A DNA stretch of 8,621 bases from an uncultured Woeseia sp. (GCA_937925605.1 CALALV010000040.1:1-8621), one strand, 5' to 3'; positions 1 through 8,588 are shown, numbered from the stretch's first letter. Numbers and translations: made by a program. Notes: a model not told the origin generated them from the sequence alone.

Positions 1-392
1 CCGCCCTGCATCTGGCGCATGAAATAGATCCAGACACCGATCAGCAGCAGGATCGGGAAGGAGCTGATCAGCAGCTGGCCGATCAGGCTCTGGCTCTCGG
101 GCTCGAGCCCGGTGAAGTCGACGCCGTTCTCCTCGAGCAGGCCGATCAGCGGGCTGTTGTCGGTCTCCGGGCTGATCGTGTACTGCGACAGCGGCAGGCG
201 GCTGCCGAAGTTGATCTGCTTGCCGTCGAACTCGACGCGCTGGACGTTGCCGCTGCGCACCTCGTCCAGGAACTCGGAGTAGTCCACCTTCTGCGGCGGC
301 GGTCCATTCACACCGCTCAGGCCCTGCACGACGGACAGCAGGACCACGATGATCACGATGAATACCAGGATGTTCTTGGTGAGATCGTTCAC
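1..392 (-). CDS. ftsH: ATP-dependent zinc metalloprotease FtsH, N-terminal part (cut by window edge)
   Basis: The first 130 codons plus two bases of a gene reading off the low-coordinate edge. The translation begins MNDLTKNILVFIVIIVVLLS. Residues about 8-24 form a first membrane helix. Residues about 36-100 form the small periplasmic domain, opening with KVDYSEFLDEV. A second membrane helix lies at about 103-124 and ends in the typical FtsH sequence LLLIGVWIYFMRQMQGG. The AAA+ ATPase and HExxH zinc protease domains lie outside the window. FtsH is a membrane-anchored hexamer that degrades short-lived cytosolic and membrane proteins. The start is GTG at 392-390; a GGAG stands at 406-409 but 13 bases from it, so ribosome binding looks weak. 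It follows rlmE by 88 bases on the same strand, the same pair as in E. coli, where they are co-transcribed under heat-shock control. That control is inferred here; I found no convincing heat-shock promoter. Confidence 0.96.
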   Translation of the reverse strand, partial: MNDLTKNILVFIVIIVVLLSVVQGLSGVNGPPPQKVDYSEFLDEVRSGNVQRVEFDGKQINFGSRLPLSQYTISPETDNSPLIGLLEENGVDFTGLEPESQSLIGQLLISSFPILLLIGVWIYFMRQMQG

Positions 393-433
393 GTTGCTCG
401 TTCCACTCCGGAAGCTCGCGCGCTATCTGAACG

Positions 434-448
434 GCCGCCTCCGGCAGC
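434..448 (-). other. Small hairpin in the rlmE-ftsH gap
   Basis: The arms GCTGCC (448-443) and GGCGGC (439-434), read on the minus strand, pair over six positions including one G-U, with loop GGA. No T-run follows, so this is not a standard intrinsic terminator. It lies 41 bases upstream of the ftsH start and could affect mRNA stability or processing between the two genes. It may also be chance in GC-rich DNA. Confidence 0.3.
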
Positions 449-452
449 AGTT

Positions 453-476
453 TTAGACTGCGTCTAAGCGTTAGAC
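453..476 (-). repeat. Three alternating copies of TTAGAC/GTCTAA after rlmE
   Basis: On the plus strand TTAGAC (453-458), GTCTAA (462-467) and TTAGAC (471-476) stand 3 bases apart. The middle copy can pair perfectly with either neighbour, giving two mutually exclusive 6-base-pair hairpins with loops TGC and GCG. The element begins two bases past the second of two tandem rlmE stop codons. It is AT-rich compared with its surroundings and has no T-run after it on the minus strand. It could be a protein-binding site, a weak pause or termination signal, or an mRNA processing element ahead of ftsH. The pattern is directly visible; any role is inferred. Confidence 0.45.
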
Positions 477-480
477 ACTA

Positions 481-1104
481 CTACAGTTGGTAGTTTCTCG
501 CTACCAGGTACACCTCGCGGCTGGCAGGTCGCGAGGCCCGCGGTTTCATCACCCGGACCTTGCCGAAATCCCCGCGCGCCGCGCGTATGAACTCCTCCGA
601 ACCCGCGCCCTGGAACAGCTTGCAGACGAAGCTGCCTCCGGGTTTCAGCACCTCCCGGGCCAGCTCCAGGGCCAGCTCGGCGAGGTGCATCGAGCGCGGC
701 TGATCGATCGCCTTCGTGCCGCTGATATTGGGCGCCATGTCACTTAATACAAGGTCGGCGCGCTGCCCGCCCAGGCGCGCGAGCAACTCGTCCAGAACGA
801 CTTGCTGTGTAAAGTCACCTTGCAGGAATTCAACGCCGGCGACTGTATCCATTGGTAACAGGTCGAGCGCCAGCACGCGGCCGCGGCCGTCGAGGCGCGC
901 CGCGACGTACTGGCTCCAGCCGCCCGGGGCCGCGCCCAGGTCGATGCAGGTCATGCCGGGGGCGAGCAGCTTCTCTTTCCCGAGGATTTCCTCGAGCTTG
1001 TAGACGGCCCGCGAGCGCCAGCCTTCCTGGCGCGCGCGCCTGACGTAGGGGTCTTTCTCCTGGCGCTCGCGCCAGCTGCCGGAACTGCCGCGCGGACCGC
1101 TCAC
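481..1104 (-). CDS. rlmE: 23S rRNA (uridine-2'-O-)methyltransferase RlmE (FtsJ/RrmJ)
   Basis: A 207-residue protein, close to the 209 residues of E. coli RlmE, which uses S-adenosylmethionine to methylate U2552 in the A-loop of 23S rRNA late in 50S assembly. The SAM-binding motif DLGAAPGGWSQYV sits at residues 55-67. The catalytic K-D-K-E tetrad is complete at K36, D122 (in LSDMAPN), K162 (in FVCKLFQG) and E197 (in SREVYLVA), each two positions before its E. coli counterpart. The start is GTG at 1104-1102, supported by a GGAG at 1115-1112 seven bases upstream and by the match to the family N-terminus. The gene ends in two tandem TAG codons (483-481 and 480-478). It is divergent from yhbY and upstream of ftsH. 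The product acts in the cytoplasm. Confidence 0.97.
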   Translation of the reverse strand: MSGPRGSSGSWRERQEKDPYVRRARQEGWRSRAVYKLEEILGKEKLLAPGMTCIDLGAAPGGWSQYVAARLDGRGRVLALDLLPMDTVAGVEFLQGDFTQQVVLDELLARLGGQRADLVLSDMAPNISGTKAIDQPRSMHLAELALELAREVLKPGGSFVCKLFQGAGSEEFIRAARGDFGKVRVMKPRASRPASREVYLVARNYQL

Positions 1105-1111
1105 GCGCTTG

Positions 1112-1115
1112 CTCC
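1112..1115 (-). promoter_or_regulatory. Ribosome binding site that fixes the GTG start of rlmE
   Basis: GGAG on the minus strand, seven bases before GTG at 1104-1102. There is no ATG in a suitable place, so this site supports the non-ATG start. It lies within the region that would hold the -35 element of the opposing yhbY promoter, so binding events for the two genes are physically close. Confidence 0.6.
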
Positions 1116-1129
1116 GCGGCCGCTGCTGC

Positions 1130-1135
1130 TACAAT
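1130..1135 (+). promoter_or_regulatory. Candidate -10 element (TACAAT) for yhbY
   Basis: TACAAT matches the sigma-70 -10 consensus at five of six positions and ends eight bases before the yhbY ATG. A transcript from it would start about base 1142, almost at the start codon. The -35 match is poor: TTGCTC at 1109-1114 with 15-base spacing, or GCTTGC at 1107-1112 with 17. No Shine-Dalgarno sequence lies between the element and the ATG. A short or absent leader is therefore suggested, but the promoter itself is only a motif match. Confidence 0.4.
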
Positions 1136-1143
1136 CCCGGCGC

Positions 1144-1443
1144 ATGTCACTTAGCGAACGCCAGAAGAAGCACCTGCGCAGCCTCGGCCACGCGCTGAAA
1201 CCGGTCGTGACGGTCGGCGACGCCGGTCTCAGCGAGGCCGTCTTCGAGGAATTCGAGACGCAGCTCGCCCACCACGAACTCATGAAGGTGCGCGTGCGCG
1301 CCGGCGAGCGCGAGGACCGCGACCTGATCATCGACGAGCTGTGCCGCCGGGGAGATGCGCAACTGGTGACGCGAATCGGCAACGTGGCGCTCCTGTACCG
1401 GCGCAACGAGGACAAGCCGAAGCTGATTTTGCCGCGGGCCTGA
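1144..1443 (+). CDS. yhbY: YhbY family RNA-binding protein (CRS1-YhbY/CRM domain)
   Basis: A 99-residue protein that is a single CRM (CRS1-YhbY) domain across its whole length, as in the 97-residue E. coli YhbY. Shared segments include the start LSERQKKHLRSLGHALKPVV, the VGDAGLSEAVFEE region, HHELMKVRV (residues about 43-51), and the C-terminal IGNVALLYRRN strand. Family knowledge: E. coli YhbY associates with pre-50S ribosomal particles, and plant relatives act in group II intron splicing. A role in 50S assembly is therefore likely but not proven. It is the only plus-strand gene here. It is divergent from rlmE, another 50S maturation factor, and convergent with greA. The ATG matches the family N-terminus, yet no Shine-Dalgarno sequence precedes it; a TACAAT box ends eight bases upstream, so the mRNA may be leaderless. 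Confidence 0.95.
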   Translation: MSLSERQKKHLRSLGHALKPVVTVGDAGLSEAVFEEFETQLAHHELMKVRVRAGEREDRDLIIDELCRRGDAQLVTRIGNVALLYRRNEDKPKLILPRA

Positions 1444-1444
1444 A

Positions 1445-1467
1445 CGGCGCGCCGCTATTCGTAGCGG
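1445..1467. other. Overlapping palindromes between the convergent ends of yhbY and greA
   Basis: CGGCGCGCCG (1445-1454) is a perfect 10-base palindrome filling nearly all of the 11-base gap between the yhbY stop (1441-1443) and the greA stop (1457-1455). It overlaps a second inverted repeat, CCGCTA-TTCG-TAGCGG (1452-1467), which covers the last codons of greA and has a UUCG loop on the plus strand. Neither is followed by a T-run on either strand. They may help stop or stabilise the converging transcripts, but the evidence for a terminator is weak. Confidence 0.35.
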
Positions 1468-1927
1468 ACTTCGAGGACCTCGTAATGTTTCTCGCCGCCC
1501 GGCGCCGAGAACACGACCTCGTCGCCCTCGTTCTTGCCGATCAGCGCGCGCGCGATCGGCGACGTGTAGGAGATCATGCCGGTCTTCGCGTCGGCCTCGT
1601 CCTCGCCGACGATCTTGTAGACCATCTCTTCGCCCGTTGCGGGCTCGACCAGTTCGACGGTGGAACCGAAGATGATGCGACCCTTCGCATCGATCTCCGT
1701 CACGTCGATGACCTGGATGTTCGAGAGCTTGGCCTCGATCTCCTTGATGCGGCCCTCTATGAAGCCCTGTTGCTCCTTTGCCGCGTGGTACTCGGCGTTT
1801 TCCTTCAGGTCGCCGTGCTCGCGGGCCTCGGCGATCGCCTGGATGATGCGCGGCCGATCCTCCGACTTCAGTCGCTTCAGTTCGTCACGCAGCATCTCGG
1901 CGCCGCGAACGGTCATCGGCACTTTGT

Positions 1928-1931
<4 letters not shown>
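1455..1931 (-). CDS. greA: Transcription elongation factor GreA
   Basis: A 158-residue protein, the same length as E. coli GreA. The N-terminal coiled-coil hairpin covers about residues 1-76 and the C-terminal FKBP-like domain about 80-158. The loop at the coiled-coil tip is conserved, with EAREHGDLKENAEYHAAKEQ at residues 35-54. D41 and E44 are the acidic residues that hold the catalytic magnesium when GreA enters the secondary channel of RNA polymerase and stimulates cleavage of backtracked RNA. The C-terminal domain has the typical SPIARALIGK segment. The ATG at 1931-1929 overlaps the carB TGA stop (ATGA) and has GAGGT six bases upstream, inside carB. Translation is thus probably coupled to carB. 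The gene is the last of the minus-strand carAB cluster and converges on yhbY. Confidence 0.98.
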
Positions 1932-5152
<3,221 letters not shown>

Positions 5153-5185
5153 GGTTCTTCGGGGCGCCGCCGGGGCGGTCGCGTG

Positions 5186-5215
5186 GTTATAATCAACTGG
5201 AACAGTATTGCTTAA
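5186..5215 (-). promoter_or_regulatory. Possible weak promoter in the AT-rich carA-carB gap
   Basis: Read on the minus strand, TATAAC (5191-5186) matches a -10 element at five of six positions. TTAAGC (5215-5210) is a poor -35 with 18-base spacing. A second pair, TTGAAA (5228-5223) and TACTGT (5207-5202), is spaced too closely at 15. Transcription would begin about 26 bases before carB. The stretch from about 5185 to 5230 is clearly AT-rich within GC-rich DNA, which is why it stands out. AT-rich sequence also gives chance promoter matches, so support is low. Confidence 0.3.
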
Positions 5216-5234
5216 CTAATTGTTTCAACAGCCT

Positions 5235-6398
5235 TTACGGCTGGACCGCGAGGGCGCGCTGAGTGCTCTCGCGCTTCAGGTCGTCCATCTCGGCGATGAA
5301 GCGCTCGAACAGGAAGATCAGGTCGTGCGGCCCCGGGCTCGCCTCCGGGTGTCCCTGGAAGCTGAACGCCGGCCGGCCCTCGAGCTCGATGCCCTGCACC
5401 GTGCCGTCGAACAGCGAACGGTGGGTGACGACGACGCCCGCCGGGAGCGAGTCCTCGTCGACGGCGAAGCCGTGGTTCTGGCTGGAAATCAGCACGCGGC
5501 CGCTCTTCAGGTCCTGCACCGGGTGATTCGCGCCGTGGTGCCCGAACTTCATCTTGACCGTCTTGCCGCCCGCGGCGAGCGCGAGCAGCTGGTGCCCCAG
5601 GCAAATGCCGAACAGCGGCATGCCGGCGTCGAGAAACTCGCGGATCGCGGCAATCGCGTAGTCGCAGGGTTCCGGGTCGCCCGGCCCGTTCGACAGGAAC
5701 ACGCCGTCAGGCGACATCGCGAGGACTTCCTGCGCCGGCGTCGTGGCCGGCACGACCGTCATCCGGCAGTCGAAATCCGACAGCAGCCTGAGGATGTTGC
5801 GCTTGACACCGAAGTCGTACGCGACGACGTGGTAGGGAGCGACACGACGCGTCAGCACCCGCGGCCGGCGACCGAACTCGGTGCCGTGACACCACTGGTA
5901 GGGCTGCCTGGTCGTGACGAACTTCGCGAGGTCCGAGCCGGCGATACCCGGGAACTTGCGGGCATGCGCCACCGCGACGGCCGGATCGGCGTCGCCGGTC
6001 ATGATGCAGCCCGACTGCGCGCCCTTCTCGCGCAGCAGCCGGGTCAGCTTGCGGGTGTCGATGTCGGCGATCGCGACGGTCTTCGCGCTGCGCAGGAAGT
6101 CCCGGAACGAGCGCTCGGCGCGCCAGTTCGAGTCGATCATCGAGCTGTCGCGGATGATCAGGCCCGACGCGTGCACCCGCGACGACTCCATGTCTTCGCT
6201 GTTGGTGCCGGCATTGCCGATGTGCGGGTAGGTCAGCGTGACGATCTGGCGACAGTAGGACGGGTCGGTCAGGATTTCCTGGTAACCGGTCATGGCGGTG
6301 TTGAACACCACTTCGCCGATTGTCTTGCCGTCATCGCCAACGGACACCCCGCGAAAAATCGTGCCGTCCTGCAGGGCGAGTATGGCGGCTGTGGTCAA
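5235..6398 (-). CDS. carA: Carbamoyl-phosphate synthase small (glutaminase) subunit CarA
   Basis: A 387-residue protein that hydrolyses glutamine and passes ammonia to CarB. The N-terminal CPSase small-chain domain covers about 1-145, with GEVVFNTAMTGYQEILTDPS at 28-47 and ADIDTRKLTRLLREKGAQ. The class I glutamine amidotransferase domain covers about 188-380, with the nucleophile C266 in FGICLGHQ and the catalytic H350/E352 in FQGHPEASPGPHD. The start is TTG at 6398-6396. The only upstream in-frame codons before a TAG contain no start, and the family N-terminus fits this position; to my knowledge E. coli carA also starts with UUG. No clear Shine-Dalgarno sequence precedes it. A short upstream open frame ends in a TGA that overlaps the TTG, so initiation may depend on coupling. 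It is co-directional with carB, 82 bases downstream, and very probably in one operon. Confidence 0.98.
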   Translation of the reverse strand: MTTAAILALQDGTIFRGVSVGDDGKTIGEVVFNTAMTGYQEILTDPSYCRQIVTLTYPHIGNAGTNSEDMESSRVHASGLIIRDSSMIDSNWRAERSFRDFLRSAKTVAIADIDTRKLTRLLREKGAQSGCIMTGDADPAVAVAHARKFPGIAGSDLAKFVTTRQPYQWCHGTEFGRRPRVLTRRVAPYHVVAYDFGVKRNILRLLSDFDCRMTVVPATTPAQEVLAMSPDGVFLSNGPGDPEPCDYAIAAIREFLDAGMPLFGICLGHQLLALAAGGKTVKMKFGHHGANHPVQDLKSGRVLISSQNHGFAVDEDSLPAGVVVTHRSLFDGTVQGIELEGRPAFSFQGHPEASPGPHDLIFLFERFIAEMDDLKRESTQRALAVQP

Positions 6399-6502
6399 TG
6401 TGTGTCCCCGAACTCCGCGGTTTTGACGTCGCTAGATGCGCAAAAGCGGAAGGACCAGGCCTCCCGCTCGCGGTTCGCCGGCGCACCGGCGACCCCGGCC
6501 AT
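6395..6502 (-). CDS. Possible 35-residue leader peptide overlapping the carA start
   Basis: An open frame from ATG (6502-6500) to TGA (6397-6395); it starts MAGVAGAPANRERE and ends EFGDTH. Its TGA overlaps the carA TTG as TTGA, the arrangement expected for translational coupling, and carA has no good ribosome binding site of its own. The reading frame runs through the terminator-like hairpin at 6442-6468 and contains three arginine codons (R11, R13, R19) around its first arm, which could link it to arginine or pyrimidine control of carAB. Against it: no strong Shine-Dalgarno sequence precedes the ATG. The ATG overlaps the candidate -10 box, so it would be translated only from transcripts begun further upstream. 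Open frames of this length are common in GC-rich DNA. Function is unproven. Confidence 0.3.
   Translation of the reverse strand: MAGVAGAPANREREAWSFRFCASSDVKTAEFGDTH
6442..6468 (-). terminator. Terminator-like hairpin upstream of carA (possible attenuator)
   Basis: On the minus strand the arms AGCGGGAGG (6468-6460) and CCTTCCGCT (6453-6445) pair over nine positions with one G-U. The loop is CCTGGT, and TTTT (6445-6442) follows directly. It is the best intrinsic-terminator shape in the window, though the T-run is short and then broken by GCGC. It lies 46 bases downstream of dapB's last pairing-free gap sequence and 43 bases before carA. It could end the dnaJ-dapB transcript, or attenuate carAB if transcription starts near 6494. 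Confidence 0.5.
6475..6492 (-). other. Perfect hairpin just upstream of the carA terminator-like stem
   Basis: TCGCCGG (6492-6486) and CCGGCGA (6481-6475) on the minus strand form a perfect seven-base-pair stem with loop TGCG. It begins almost at the predicted transcription start and stands seven bases before the terminator-like stem. Together the two make a tandem-hairpin leader. I did not find a convincing mutually exclusive pairing between them, so it is not shown to be an antiterminator. Confidence 0.4.
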
Positions 6503-6506
6503 TCTA
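6501..6506 (-). promoter_or_regulatory. Candidate -10 element (TAGAAT) for carAB
   Basis: TAGAAT on the minus strand matches the -10 consensus at five of six positions and would start transcription near 6494, giving a leader of about 96 bases before carA. The best spaced -35 (TTCCGT, 6529-6524, 17-base spacing) is poor, so an activator or a different start is possible. I saw no clear ArgR box. Confidence 0.35.
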
Positions 6507-6550
6507 CTCAAGCCCGCCCGCGCACGGAAGCGGCAATATCGCGCGCCGCC

Positions 6551-7363
6551 TCAGCCGCCGGCCAGCAAGTCGTCCATTCCGTACAATCCCGGGCCGCGGC
6601 CGCGCAGCCAGCGGGCCGCGCGCAGCGCCCCGTCCGCGAACACCCGGCGGTCGAAGACTTCGTGGCAGAACTCGAGCGTCTCGGTACGCCCGGCCAGGCG
6701 CACGGCGTGGGTACCGGGGTGCTGACCCTCGCGCCGGACCCGGAAGACGATGTCGCCCGCGTCGCGGCGCTGGCCCTCGCGCAGGTCCGGCTCGTAGCGC
6801 ATGACGTCGGCGAAATCGCGCTGGCGGGCGCGGGCGAGCGCCTCGCCGAGCATCAGCGCCGTCCCTGACGGCGCGTCGCGCTTGGCTTCGTGGTGCAGGT
6901 CGCTGATCGAGGCCGCGAACTCCGGCCCCAGGACCCGTGCCGCGTCCTCGACGGCGCGCCTGAGCAGGGCCAGGCCCACGCTCATGTTGCGGTCGTAGAA
7001 GATCGGCAGGCGCGCCGCCGCGGCTCGCATCGCGTCGAGCTCGGGGCCGCCGATGCCGCTGACGCCGCAGACCAGCGGCGTGCCGCTGGCGGTGACCGCG
7101 TCCAGCACGCCGCGCGTGGCCGACGGCAGCGTGAAATCTATCGCGACCTCCGCGCCTTCGAGCACCCGGCGCAGGTCCTCGTCGACGACCGCGTCGCCGG
7201 CGAGCCCCGCGGGCAGGCTGGCCACGAGCGCCCGCGCCGAGTCGCTGCCGGGACGCGCCCAGGCGCCGGCGAGGCGGAATTCGCCGGGCGCCTCGGCCAT
7301 CGCGGCCGCCAGCTGCCGGCCCATGCGGCCGGCGCCGAGCAGTGCAATCGCGAGTGTGCCCAC
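6551..7363 (-). CDS. dapB: 4-hydroxy-tetrahydrodipicolinate reductase DapB, sequence-divergent
   Basis: A 270-residue protein (E. coli DapB has 273) that reduces the product of DapA with NAD(P)H in lysine and diaminopimelate synthesis. An N-terminal Rossmann domain begins LLGAGRMGRQL at residues 8-18. The active-site region DLHHEAKRDAPSGTA is at 155-169, with H157/H158 and the proton-donor lysine K161. DRNMSVG at 124-130 and the C-terminal GLYGMDDLL also fit DapB. Departures from the E. coli sequence are notable. The glycine loop reads GAGRMG, one residue shorter than the family's GxxGRMG. The GTTG segment is GVSG at 100-103. The first glutamate of the active-site signature is serine and the second aspartate. 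The start is GTG at 7363-7361, only nine bases after the dnaJ stop and without a clear Shine-Dalgarno sequence, so coupling to dnaJ is likely. The dapB position between dnaJ and carA supports the identity. Confidence 0.9.
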   Translation of the reverse strand: MGTLAIALLGAGRMGRQLAAAMAEAPGEFRLAGAWARPGSDSARALVASLPAGLAGDAVVDEDLRRVLEGAEVAIDFTLPSATRGVLDAVTASGTPLVCGVSGIGGPELDAMRAAAARLPIFYDRNMSVGLALLRRAVEDAARVLGPEFAASISDLHHEAKRDAPSGTALMLGEALARARQRDFADVMRYEPDLREGQRRDAGDIVFRVRREGQHPGTHAVRLAGRTETLEFCHEVFDRRVFADGALRAARWLRGRGPGLYGMDDLLAGG

Positions 7364-7372
7364 CGACCGGGC

Positions 7373-8500
7373 CTAGGCCTGGCCGATCCGCTCGAAGAAG
7401 CGCTTGACCGTATCGAGCCAGCCCTCCGCACGCGGGTTGTGGCGGTCGCCGCCTTTCGCGATCGAGTCCTCGAATTTCTGCAAGAGCTTTTTCTGCTCGT
7501 CGGTCAGGTTGACCGGGGTCTCGACCACGACGCGCGCGTACAGGTCGCCCTTGTGGCGATCGCGCACGGTGACGACGCCCTTGCCGCGCAGGCGGAACTG
7601 CTTGCCGGACTGGGTGCCCGGCGGGATCTTCAGTGACACGTGACCGTCGAGCGTCGGCAGCTCGACTTCGCCGCCGAGCGCCGCGGTCGCGATGCTGACC
7701 GGCACCTCGGTCGACAGGTCGGGCCCCTCACGCGTGAACAGCTTGTGCGGATTGACGCGGATCTCGACGTACAGGTCGCCGGGCGGGCCGCCGTTGCGAC
7801 CGGCCTCCCCTTCGCCGGACAGGCGGATCCGGTCGCCGTCGTCGACGCCGGGCGGCACCTTGACCGACAGCTTCTTCGTGTGCGCGACGCGACCGCGGCC
7901 GTGGCAGTCGTCGCAGGGGTCGCTGATGACCGTGCCGGCGCCCTTGCAGGCCGGGCAGGTCTGCTGGATAGAGAAGAACCCCTGCTGCATGCGCACCTGG
8001 CCCACACCGTTGCAGGTCGAACAGGTCGTCGGCGCCGAGCCCTTGCGGGCGCCGCTGCCGTCACAGGTGTCGCAGACGGCCTGAGTCGGCACCTCGATCG
8101 TGACCGTGTCGCCGGCCACCGCTTTCTCGAGATCGAGGCGCAGTTCGTAGCCGAGATCGGCTCCGCGGAACACCTGGCTGCGGCCGCGCCGGCCGCCGCC
8201 GAAGATGTCGCCGAACACGTCGCCGAAAATATCGCTGAAGCCCTCGGCGCTGAAACCGCCACGTCCGGCGCCGGCACGCAGGCCGTCGTGGCCGAACTGG
8301 TCGTAGGTGGCGCGCTTGCCGGCGTCGCTCAGGACGTCGTAGGCCTCGCGGGCCTCCTTGAAGCGCTGCGCGGCGGTTTCGTCGTCACTGTTGCGGTCGG
8401 GGTGGTGCTTCATTGCGAGCCGACGGTACGCCTTCTTGATCTCGTCGTCCGACGCGCCCCGCTTGACCCCCAGGACCTCGTAGTAGTCGCGTTTCGCCAT
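7373..8500 (-). CDS. dnaJ: Chaperone protein DnaJ (Hsp40, type A)
   Basis: A 375-residue, full-length type A Hsp40 that delivers unfolded clients to DnaK and stimulates its ATPase. The J-domain is at about 1-70 with HPD at 33-35. A glycine/phenylalanine-rich linker at about 76-113 holds FSDIFGDVFGDIFGGG. The zinc region has all four CxxCxGxG motifs, with cysteines at 143/146, 160/163, 182/185 and 196/199. The C-terminal substrate-binding and dimerisation domains follow to the end. The ATG is preceded by AGAGG four bases away. It lies downstream of a probable dnaK end and nine bases before dapB, so heat-shock transcription from dnaK may extend into dapB; that is an inference from spacing and orientation. 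The product acts in the cytoplasm. Confidence 0.99.
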   Translation of the reverse strand: MAKRDYYEVLGVKRGASDDEIKKAYRRLAMKHHPDRNSDDETAAQRFKEAREAYDVLSDAGKRATYDQFGHDGLRAGAGRGGFSAEGFSDIFGDVFGDIFGGGRRGRSQVFRGADLGYELRLDLEKAVAGDTVTIEVPTQAVCDTCDGSGARKGSAPTTCSTCNGVGQVRMQQGFFSIQQTCPACKGAGTVISDPCDDCHGRGRVAHTKKLSVKVPPGVDDGDRIRLSGEGEAGRNGGPPGDLYVEIRVNPHKLFTREGPDLSTEVPVSIATAALGGEVELPTLDGHVSLKIPPGTQSGKQFRLRGKGVVTVRDRHKGDLYARVVVETPVNLTDEQKKLLQKFEDSIAKGGDRHNPRAEGWLDTVKRFFERIGQA

Positions 8501-8519
8501 AGCGCCTCTGTATCGACAA

Positions 8520-8542
8520 GCGGGCGCCCGTACGGCGCCCGC
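8520..8542 (-). other. Strong GC-rich hairpin before dnaJ
   Basis: GCGGGCGCC (8542-8534) and GGCGCCCGC (8528-8520) on the minus strand pair perfectly over nine positions with loop GTACG. TT is followed by GTCG, so there is no proper T-run. The 3' arm ends 19 bases before the dnaJ ATG, just clear of its ribosome binding site. It may lower expression or set an mRNA end between dnaK and dnaJ, or act as a partial terminator. Confidence 0.5.
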
Positions 8543-8588
8543 CCGTTCGCGCCGGCCGGATAGCGGCGCGGCGGCTATTCTCGTGTCG

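Noticed and set aside
5187..5193. TTATAAT on the plus strand in the carA-carB gap as a plus-strand promoter
   Set aside because: It would drive transcription antisense into carA with no plus-strand gene ahead and no good -35; it is the complement of the minus-strand motif listed with low confidence.
6398..6553. Read-through extension of DapB: its frame stays open for 51 codons after the TGA
   Set aside because: DapB already has its normal length and C-terminal motif before the stop, and long open stretches are expected at this base composition. Only the lower part is kept, as a weak leader-peptide candidate.
6583..6592. A second TACAATCCCGG sequence, matching the candidate yhbY -10 region at 1130-1140
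   Set aside because: On examination it lies inside dapB and encodes the conserved PGLYG end of the protein; the similarity to the yhbY site is probably chance.
5220..6725. Plus-strand open frame of about 501 codons opposite carA and the carA leader
   Set aside because: Antisense shadow of CarA with the same biased composition and no domain signal.
7640..8563. Plus-strand open frame of about 307 codons opposite dnaJ
   Set aside because: Alanine, valine and arginine-rich shadow of DnaJ; no family features and no ribosome binding site of note.
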